This document shows, in pieces, positions 57,077-64,000 of a DNA stretch of 64,000 nt (its first letter is position 1; each line of letters begins with the position of its first letter). Under the pieces are notes generated by a model. That model had not been told where the DNA came from and ran no database searches. It saw only the letters and a program-made list of their open reading frames with translations. The stretch comes from Parietichytrium sp. I65-24A (lineage: Eukaryota; Sar; Bigyra; Thraustochytrida; Thraustochytriidae). The translations under genes were made by a program, and so were the position numbers. The stretch lies in contig BLSF01000002.1 of assembly GCA_012862575.1 (NCBI GenBank), positions 992,001-1,056,000 on the forward strand, written 5' to 3'.

Positions 57077-58915
57077 CTAAGTTTGGCTCTTGCCGTCTTC
57101 GGAGGTTCGAGGGCGTTTGTGGGGCTGTGAAGAGTCGCTATTTGGCGGCGGGGGAGGCATCGGGGGCATGCTTGGAAGTGGCGGTGGTGGCATGTTCGGA
57201 GGAGGTGGTGGCACAAAGGGCATTCGAGGAGGGCCCATATTCGATCGCGACGATTCTTCCTCTCGGCTAGGCGGCCGCTGCGGGCCGATTCCACCGTCTG
57301 ACTGACCCTGATCTGCTTGCACAACGTTGCCGTCTCGAGAGGCTTGGATCGAAGCAAGCTTGATGTCCGTGACCGAGCTAGCCGAGCCGTCCCACACTAG
57401 AGCGGCACTCTTACGTTTTCTCTCCTGCTCTTCAAGCGCGCGCTTAGCTGTCTCTTCGTCCACTCCAAACACGTCTGGCCTATGCGCTGCCAGCTTGCTC
57501 AAGTTTTTGGCCACATCGCTCTCCACAAACGCTGTGTTCTGCTGCCTTTGCATGAATCGCTCTCTCTGTTCCTTCCACTTGGGATCAATGAGTTCCACAC
57601 GGACATGCTCATTGAGGCTCTTGTCTTCAATGACACGACCATCCGGCAGAGTAATTTTGGTCGGCGCTTTCGCCACGCCGGTAGCAACGTTCGGCTTATA
57701 GTCTTCTCTAATGTTGAGTTTCTCGCGCGGGCCATCGGTGTCTTCATCATCTTCATCCTCGTCGTCTGATAGGTCCATCTCAACATCATTCTCGTCGTCC
57801 TCCTCTTCGCGAGTGCTTTTAGATTTGGGCTTGTCCTCCGAAATGGCCTTCTCCGAAACCGCTTTTGGTGTTGCTTGAGAAGCTACGGTCGAACTCTCCG
57901 GCTTTGACGGCTTTGGCTCGTCAAAATCTATCGTGCCCACTAATACAAAATTGTGCCAGTCGATCTGATTGTACTCTATGATTTCTTCCATCGTCCGCTG
58001 CTTTGAAGTCTCCTTCTTTTCCTGCTCCTTACGCTCCCACTCCACGCGATGCACTGCACGATCGAGGATAGTGAGATTATCCTTGAAGCGAGACTCGACA
58101 ACATTCAGCGTGTCGCTCCAGTCCAAGCATCTTCGGTATGCCCCAACAAGAGAATTAAAGTACGAAAAGAGCCTGTTTTGCGGCAACAGGAAGTGAAACT
58201 CTGGATTATGCTGCTCGCGGTAAGCAAGCTCGTGTATGAACTGCTTTCCGAGGACGGCTGCGTGTTTTGCAGTAAGCTTGATGAGCTCAATCAGTAGCGG
58301 AGGCTCAGAATCGATAGGATGCTGAAGCGTAAAGAGATACTCCGGCGGAGGTTCATCTCGCTGCTTTTTCAAAACCTGCGCAGCAACATCTAATTTTGGT
58401 GGAGCAGAGACAGCAAAAGCCTCCTCGTTCTCCTTAGTAGCGCCACCTTCCTGAGCGGTTTTCCCCTCTTTTTCTCGATCGATCGGCGCCTCTTCAGTTG
58501 CTCTTTCGATAGTCGAGGAGGAATCAGCCTTTGCAGCGCTGGTCTGTGCGTCGGACACCAATTCTTTTTCTTCAGGTTTAACGGTCTGCGAGTCGGACTT
58601 GGTTGTTTCTTTCTCAGGCTCCTTGTCCTTTGTTTCTTTCTCAGAGTCTTTCGGCACCGCCCCGGTGCTTTCTAAGTGCTGTTGTAGAGCGAGCTCATCG
58701 ACCTTCTCCAAATAATATCTGTGATACGGGTTCCCGGGGTTTAAAAAGTCAAACTTGACGCTGTTTCTGGCGCGGATGGTTTCCTCAAAGCTCCTTCCCT
58801 GCTTGGCCACAAACTCTGCAGTCTTGTCCACAACCTTGCGCAACTGCGGTGGCGGCTTGATTACATCTGTCACTGCGCCTTGCACCACCGTGGGCGCCGC
58901 CGCTGCATCGCCCAT
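57077..58915 (-). CDS. SF3A1: Splicing factor 3A subunit 1 (SWAP-domain protein), no ubiquitin-like domain
   Basis: 612 residues from ATG at 58915 (MGDAAAAPTVV); the longer frame begins at GTG. A component of U2 snRNP needed for branch-site recognition. Two SWAP/Surp domains are present: first at about 25-75 (AEFVAKQGRSFEETIRAR; NPYHRYYLEKV), second at about 205-260 (KHAAVLGKQFIHELAYRE; LFSYFNSLVGAYRR). A charged linker is followed by acidic sequence (about 385-410) and the SF3A1 core stretch (VELIDPKWKEQRERFMQR; KLAAHRPDVFG). The C-terminus is Pro-rich (PPPPPNMPPPPLPSMPP type) and ends at HKRPRTSEDGKSQT with a stop. Human SF3A1 goes on to a ubiquitin-like domain after a KKLKTE motif; here it is absent, as in yeast Prp21, and no splice donor is seen near the end. 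Confidence 0.92.
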   Translation of the reverse strand: MGDAAAAPTVVQGAVTDVIKPPPQLRKVVDKTAEFVAKQGRSFEETIRARNSVKFDFLNPGNPYHRYYLEKVDELALQQHLESTGAVPKDSEKETKDKEPEKETTKSDSQTVKPEEKELVSDAQTSAAKADSSSTIERATEEAPIDREKEGKTAQEGGATKENEEAFAVSAPPKLDVAAQVLKKQRDEPPPEYLFTLQHPIDSEPPLLIELIKLTAKHAAVLGKQFIHELAYREQHNPEFHFLLPQNRLFSYFNSLVGAYRRCLDWSDTLNVVESRFKDNLTILDRAVHRVEWERKEQEKKETSKQRTMEEIIEYNQIDWHNFVLVGTIDFDEPKPSKPESSTVASQATPKAVSEKAISEDKPKSKSTREEEDDENDVEMDLSDDEDEDDEDTDGPREKLNIREDYKPNVATGVAKAPTKITLPDGRVIEDKSLNEHVRVELIDPKWKEQRERFMQRQQNTAFVESDVAKNLSKLAAHRPDVFGVDEETAKRALEEQERKRKSAALVWDGSASSVTDIKLASIQASRDGNVVQADQGQSDGGIGPQRPPSREEESSRSNMGPPRMPFVPPPPPNMPPPPLPSMPPMPPPPPNSDSSQPHKRPRTSEDGKSQT

Positions 58916-59525
58916 GATTCTCTTTCTTGTCCAGTCCCGCCTCACTCTAACGCACACCAGCTACCCACGCCAGTCACTCCGTTGCAGCCTCAAATGAAAG
59001 GTGTGCTCTTCCCTCACAAGAAAAAGTTCTCCGAGCCTCTGCCGGAGTCCCGACGAATGGGATCAATTTTGCGGTGCGCGTGCTGCGCGAGGACAGGTGC
59101 TGTGAAGTGTTGTAAAATTCGCGTCACATCGACGTCCTTGTGACGAGAGGGAAGGCACTTGGCCCCGGGGGTTCCCGACGAATGCTTCGCGAAGGAGCTT
59201 TGCGGAACGCACTGGAGCTCGCACAGTTGGGGGGTATTTAGCACGTAATAAAGCTTCTTCATAAGTCCGAAGATGAGCTCGAGTAGTGAAGTAGTAGCCT
59301 TGTTTTGCCGTCGGGGCGAGAAAAGGTCGTGCAACCAGAGTTTCTGGAACGTGTGGGATGGGAAGTGGGAAGAGAAAGTGTATCTGTATCTTCTTTAGAC
59401 TAAAAATAATTCGTTCATTCAAAACGAAGTGTGACAGTGTGACAGCGCGACAGCAAATCTTCTGCACCGGGCAGAACCAGAATTCGAGCAGAGCGCAAAG
59501 ACAAGGCCAGCAAGCAGCACGCAAG
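58916..59525. other. Divergent promoter region between SF3A1 and the immunophilin gene
   Basis: Holds the upstream regions of both genes and an octamer array (59429-59452). An in-frame ATG at 59358 could add 56 residues to the immunophilin, but that extension is low-complexity and starts within the likely leader. Confidence 0.5.
59429..59452. repeat. Octamer repeat (GTGTGACA), three copies
   Basis: GTGTGACA twice then GCGCGACA, about 75 bases upstream of the preferred immunophilin ATG. Confidence 0.75.
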
Positions 59526-60947
59526 ATGACAGAGTACAAGGTTGGAGACGAGGTAGACGTCACCGGCGATGGCGGTGTCATGAAGAAGATTCTGGCGCTC
59601 GGCGAGGGCGAGACACCAGAAGAAGGCCATCTGGTGAAGGCACATTACACAGGCACCCTGGAAGATGGGACCAAGTTTGACAGCAGCCGGGACCGCGGGC
59701 AGCCGTTCGAATTTACCATCGGCATTGGTCAGGTTATCCGCGGATGGGATATCGGATTTGCGTCAATGAAGGTGGGTGAGAAGGCGGTATTCACCCTCAA
59801 GAGCGACTACGCGTACGGCCCGAACGGTTCGCCCCCAAAGATTCCGCCGAACGCCACTTTGATCTTTGACGTGGAGCTCTTGTCCACTGGGCCAAAGCCA
59901 AAAGAAAAGTGGGAGATGGACGCAGCCGAACGGCTGGCCAACGCTGCCGAGTACAAGGCGAAGGGAAACGATGCCTTCAAGAACAAGGATTACGAAGCTG
60001 CCATCGCAGAGTGGAAGGAGTCCATCGATTACATCAGCCATCTGAGTGATGCCACCGAAGAGCAAGAGAAGGAGGCAGAAACCTTGCGGCTGAGTCTTTA
60101 CCTGAACTTGGCCCAGGCAGCCATTTCCAGCAAAGACTTTGGAGAGGGCATCAGGAACGCAACCGAGGCACTCAAGATCGACGAAGGTAACGTCAAAGCC
60201 CTTTTCCGCAGAGGCTCAGCTCAGCTCCATCTTGCCAACTACAAGGAAGCAAAAGAGGACTTGATGCAAGCATACAAAATCGACCCAAAGAACAAGGCGG
60301 TTCGCGATGAGATTGCTCGCCTGAAGAAGGTGATTCAGGACAACAAGGAGAAGGAGAAGTCCGCATTCGGAAACATGTTCTCAAAGGTTGATATGTACGG
60401 CGACAAGCCAAACGTGGTACCAAGCTTGGAGCATGACAAGCACAAGGACTGCCCACGCGTTTACTTCGACATTAAGATTGGCGAAGAGGAACCTGAGCGA
60501 GTTGTGATGGAATTATTTAAAGACACCGTTCCAAAGACGGCAGAGAACTTTCGTGCCTTGTGCACAGGCGAAAAGGGCTTTGGATACAAGGGAAGCAAAT
60601 TTCACCGTGTTATCAAGGACTTTATGATCCAAGGAGGTGATTTTACCAATGGGGACGGCACTGGAGGCAAGTCCATTTACGGAGAAAAGTTCGAGGATGA
60701 GAACTTTTCTTCCAAGCACACCGAAGGCGGCTTGCTGTCTATGGCAAATGCCGGGCCAGGAACCAATGGTTCCCAGTTCTTTATTACAGCCAAAGAGACT
60801 CCTCATCTAGACGGCAAGCATGTTGTATTTGGCCGTGTTGTGGAAGGTATGGATACCGTCCGCAAAGTTGAAAACACCGAGACAGGCAGCAATGACAAGC
60901 CAAAGCTCGACTGTGTCATTGCCGACTGTGGCGAACTCTCAGAGTAA
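59526..60947 (+). CDS. FCBP: Dual-family immunophilin: FKBP-TPR-cyclophilin
   Basis: 473 residues from the ATG at 59526 ([10 protein letters not shown]), chosen because the FKBP fold starts here; an in-frame ATG 56 codons earlier is possible. An FKBP domain spans about 28-120 ([34 protein letters not shown]): the Tyr, Phe, Trp and Ile pocket residues of FKBP12 are kept. Three TPR repeats lie at about 133-275. A cyclophilin domain follows at about 308-470 ([35 protein letters not shown]): the catalytic Arg, Phe and Gln are present, and the usual cyclosporin-contact Trp is His, as in Cyp40. Two peptidyl-prolyl isomerase folds sit on one chain, as in the FCBP group described in Toxoplasma; the TPR may bind Hsp90 tails. 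Strong codon bias suggests high expression. Confidence 0.95.
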   Translation: MTEYKVGDEVDVTGDGGVMKKILALGEGETPEEGHLVKAHYTGTLEDGTKFDSSRDRGQPFEFTIGIGQVIRGWDIGFASMKVGEKAVFTLKSDYAYGPNGSPPKIPPNATLIFDVELLSTGPKPKEKWEMDAAERLANAAEYKAKGNDAFKNKDYEAAIAEWKESIDYISHLSDATEEQEKEAETLRLSLYLNLAQAAISSKDFGEGIRNATEALKIDEGNVKALFRRGSAQLHLANYKEAKEDLMQAYKIDPKNKAVRDEIARLKKVIQDNKEKEKSAFGNMFSKVDMYGDKPNVVPSLEHDKHKDCPRVYFDIKIGEEEPERVVMELFKDTVPKTAENFRALCTGEKGFGYKGSKFHRVIKDFMIQGGDFTNGDGTGGKSIYGEKFEDENFSSKHTEGGLLSMANAGPGTNGSQFFITAKETPHLDGKHVVFGRVVEGMDTVRKVENTETGSNDKPKLDCVIADCGELSE

Positions 60948-63487
60948 GCTTTATTTGCATGCGACACGGACTGGTGAAATAATCATGCGAAAATAATATT
61001 ACTTTTCATACATATTTTCTTTTTAGGCAGGGCCTGTTGCCCCGTACAACCCAAGGCTCCGTGCGGAGTGAAGAAAACATATATTATAGTACGTTTTGAG
61101 CTTGGCGCACGGCTTTTCCCCTCTTTTTCCGTCGCGCAAAGTCCAAGGTCCAGGTGATTGCACTGACTTTGCCAAGTCTTCTCTCGGGCCATGTCCGTAC
61201 GTTTTGCTCTCAGAAGAACACATGCAGTCACCGCGAGTTCTCTTGGCTTCCACTGGTGCAACCGTACTCACGGGAAGAGCGGTTTAAACTTGTCAGTAAG
61301 TAAACAAATGAAACAACAACTCGATTCCACCTCCTGCCGTGCGCTTTCTTTTCAGGAAATTTTGAATTAATTATTTTGAAATCTGTCCCATCACCATCGC
61401 CATCACCATCCTCACGATCACCTCACCCATCTTTCATCATCTCAATCATCTCAAGCAAAAGAAGAGTTTCTCGGTCAGACTTGTTCATCACCTTTCGCTT
61501 CTCCCTTCTTCTCTTCGCAACGACAACCTACCTTCCAATAAAGTTTGTTTCCGCTGAGAACCCTTTCATCATGATCTAACTGTAAATTAATTATTCTCGT
61601 GTCAATCGATGCCAATCGACAGTCAATCGACAGTCAATCGTGTCAACAAGTTCTTACTTCCTCTTTCTCGCTCCACTGTCCTTCCTCCTCCCAGCACATA
61701 CCCCGCTCGGTCCGAGTGTCGTTAGAGGAAGGGTAGCCAACGTGACTGTGACAGGAGGAGGAAAGACCCGAACACAGAGAGGGCCTTCTCACCTCTCACC
61801 TCTCGCATTTTGTTTTTATCACACGAACGTGGTTCGAACTAGAGAAAGAACTTCTTGTCACTGGCTCACTGGAGCCATCGTGCCACTTGCAAGTTGCAAC
61901 AAGGCCAAGAGCAGAGCAGGCTCAGCCACGTGTCCCGAGTCCCGACATCTCGGCTGTCCTGAAAAGCCAAGTACCGGTAACGCCGCCTATCGAATCTGGC
62001 TAGTAGCTAGCCTGACCAAGCCTCCAACTCTGTTTCGTCTGTTTTGTTTGTTAGTTTTATACCAGCCTTTCGTGGGTTGACAGGGTTGACAGCCGCATGC
62101 AACACGCAGCTGCTGGCTCTTGTGTGTGTTTCTTTGGCTGTTTCTTTGGCTGTTTGGCTGCGCGAAAAGGAGCGAGGATGAACATTGTCTTCATTTTGTT
62201 GTTTGTAGGATTTGAAGAAGAATAAGAAAAATTTAGAATTTAGAATTCAGATAGCCCGAGTGGTAGTCACCGTAAGCACTTGTACAGTATTCTTTGAGAG
62301 CCATTTGTGCACGTCAAACATGTCAAACTGCCCGACTTGAAACTGTTTCTAATCAACTGCAAAATGCCAAACACAAACTTTCGAGTTGGAGGAGACCGTC
62401 TCTTCCTTCGAGACCTCCGAGAGCTTCGTTGGGGCCCGACAAATAGGTTTATGAGGTGAACGGAAGGTACTGAGTATGAATGTTCGGAGAAAAAGTCAAA
62501 AACGGAAAGGACAAATGAAAGAGGCTGGTGACTTGTCCGGAGAACTGCTCTCCCTCACTACTACCACAGAAAAAAAAACACATGCATGCTTAGTAGCATC
62601 TTCACCATTGTAGTCCCAGCTACTTCTTTCCGATCATTTTTTCTTTAGAGAGAGCGCTTGATAGTGGTATCTCTATGATGCACCTAATCCGGCTTACCAA
62701 ACTGCACCCGTCCAATTTGCTCTCCAACTGCAAAAGTCTGGACCTAGCGCCGTAGGAGTCCCGGGCATTATGGACAGCCTATGCAGTCCGCTAGCTAGCT
62801 TGGATGTATGTGCATCTATGTTGAAGAGGAGCTTAGTCGAGTTCCACCTGCTCTACCGTATTCCACTACCATGGTCGGTAATTTGTAGCTAGTTCGCAAG
62901 CAAAATTTCTCCGCCACAGCACGCCAAGCTCTCGGAGATTCTCCTCGAAAGACACTACGCACGAGAGAAACGAAAGAGTGAGCGGAAGGAGGCGGGAAAA
63001 AGGACGGAGGTGCGGGAAGAGGGTGGGAGAAAGAGGCAAGACCGGCTTCTATCGCATCCTTAGTCCCTCCCACCCGACCAATTCTGACGACACCCCTCTC
63101 TCTCTCTCTCTCCCTCTCCCTCACCACTTCGTCTATTCCATGGCCAAAATAACACCTACCTTACTTCCTCCCACCTCAATCCCTTAAAATCCAATAATAC
63201 CCCGCTGGTAACATAGGATTCGTGTTTGTGTTGCAACAACACAACAAGAAGAAGGGTGATGTGAGAGGGTTTTCATTTTCAATATTAGTAGCTCTGGCAT
63301 AGCTATACTTAGGCCCTTCTGACTCTTCTGACGCTCGGGAAGAGGACGACCTGAGACAAGTCTGAGTCGTGAGATGTGAGATGTGAGACGATCTCTGACT
63401 GCGAAGACTGCGAAGACTGCGAAGACTCCACAGTCCCACAGTCCCACAGTGCGGGCAGCGCGCAGCGGACGACAGGAAGTGGAGAGA

Positions 63488-63521
<34 letters not shown>

Positions 63522-63663
63522 CAGCTGATTCTGGTGCCTTGGCCGGGTCCTGGTGCGGGAACGCGAGCCGCCTTGCTTGCTTATTTGTTTGTTTGCTCGC
63601 TGTGTTGCAGTCGAAAGCGTCGTTGCATTGTTTTTTGTGTTGCTTGGGCGGTGCCGAGCTGCG
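60948..63663. other. Large intergenic region (2.7 kb)
   Basis: It holds repeats of CATCACCATCGCCATCACC near 61388, TGTCAATCGA and ACAGTCAATCGA near 61600-61640, CTAGCTAG at 62791-62798, a CT tract near 63091 and a GA tract 63481-63520. A 146-codon plus frame (61640-62080) starts at GTG and has no domain. No gene seen. Confidence 0.5.
63481..63520. repeat. GA dinucleotide tract
   Basis: About 15 AG units, roughly 145-180 bases upstream of the last gene's first ATG. Confidence 0.85.
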
Positions 63664-64000
63664 ATGCTTGTGCGTGCAAGTGTGGGAGGCGCAAAGGAAA
63701 CTGGAGAGTGGGCGGAGGACCTGCCGGCAGGTATGCTGGGGTCCTCGCTGGTGTTGAAGCGCGGGCGGGATGGCGAGGCGGTGACTCTGGGCCGGGACAT
63801 TCAGCGATGGAAGGGGCCGAAGAGGCTGAATGACGGGAGGCTCGAGATGCCATCGAATTTGGCGCAGATCGTGGGGGACGACGGGATGGTGGAGGTGGTG
63901 GCACAGTTTCTGCTGGCGGATGACTTGTTGAGCCTGCTGATGATGCTCAAGCGCACGACTGCGTCCAAAATGGCATTGTCAAAGGCGATACTATCCATGT
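63664..64000 (+). CDS. 5' end of a gene running off the window; possible F-box-like start
   Basis: A plus-strand frame stays open from well before 63664 to the last base of the window. Candidate ATGs are 63664 and 63733; the second (MLGSSLVLKRGRDGE) may be the true start, as the sequence before it is low-complexity. Residues about 55-85 after the second ATG (VEVVAQFLLADDLLSLLMML) recall the N-terminal helices of an F-box or BTB-like fold: hydrophobic, with a DDLLSL turn. This is only a resemblance. Length and product cannot be told because the 3' part is outside the window. The opposite-strand frames here are shadows. Confidence 0.5.
   Translation, partial: MLVRASVGGAKETGEWAEDLPAGMLGSSLVLKRGRDGEAVTLGRDIQRWKGPKRLNDGRLEMPSNLAQIVGDDGMVEVVAQFLLADDLLSLLMMLKRTTASKMALSKAILSM

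Noticed and set aside
61640-62080. 146-codon plus-strand frame with a hydrophobic start
   Set aside because: Begins at GTG and has no domain.
1-64000. Mobile or virus-like elements, CRISPR arrays, rRNA
   Set aside because: No transposase, reverse transcriptase, capsid or integrase sequence, no long terminal repeats and no regularly spaced repeats were seen.

Overview
The window is nuclear DNA of a flagellated, intron-poor unicellular eukaryote. Genes have few short spliceosomal introns, all with GTAAGT donors. They lie on both strands, in convergent, divergent and tandem pairs, separated by 0.2-2.7 kb of DNA rich in simple repeats. Four products look ciliary: a CCDC146/MBO2-like coiled coil, a MAPK15/ERK7-type kinase, and two very large IQ/ankyrin proteins, one also with SAM and one with armadillo-like repeats. 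There is no sign of prokaryotic operons, of rRNA or tRNA genes, or of any recognisable mobile or viral element. Gene content (dual-family immunophilin, Popeye-like protein, two monodehydroascorbate reductases, GPN3, ataxin-3) would fit a stramenopile such as a thraustochytrid, but this is inference from gene content and style, not a sequence match.

Layout. 1-5143 (+): 3' part of a giant alpha/beta-hydrolase-like/IQ/SAM/ankyrin protein. 5337-7681 (-): membrane-anchored BPL_N-like amidotransferase fold and a histidine/cysteine-rich anchored protein. 10054-10713 (-): Cu/Zn superoxide dismutase with two introns. 12143-15604 (+): membrane protein fusing a degenerate APH/EcKinase-like domain to a lipocalin-like domain. 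15980-17245 (-): Popeye-like protein. 19527-20533 (+): ataxin-3. 20939-22090 (+): GPN3. 22424-26631 (-): two monodehydroascorbate reductases in tandem. 28811-30202 (+): MAPK15-like kinase. 30520-33351 (-): CCDC146. 33860-35979 (-): family X DNA polymerase relative lacking its catalytic aspartates. 37869-39155 (+): HSPA13/STCH-like Hsp70. 39725-45436 (+): armadillo/ankyrin/IQ protein. 45898-46857 (-): SR splicing factor. 47676-50504 (+): RING/TRAF-finger multi-pass protein. 51661-53835 (+): tandem alpha/beta hydrolase. 54387-55559 (-): eEF1B-gamma. 57077-58915 (-): SF3A1. 59526-60947 (+): FKBP-TPR-cyclophilin. 63664-64000 (+): start of a gene running off the window.

Functional themes are cilia, redox defence (SOD plus two MDHARs), pre-mRNA splicing (SF3A1, SR protein), protein folding and turnover (immunophilin, Hsp70, ataxin-3, RING) and translation (eEF1B-gamma).

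Most open frames called from GTG or TTG codons really start at an internal ATG, and coordinates here use the ATG. Six genes were rebuilt across introns. The most unusual signals are a short palindrome, GTACTSAGTAC, repeated only between genes; tandem micro-repeats just upstream of several start codons; a duplicated six-cysteine module; and several domains that keep their fold but lack catalytic residues.
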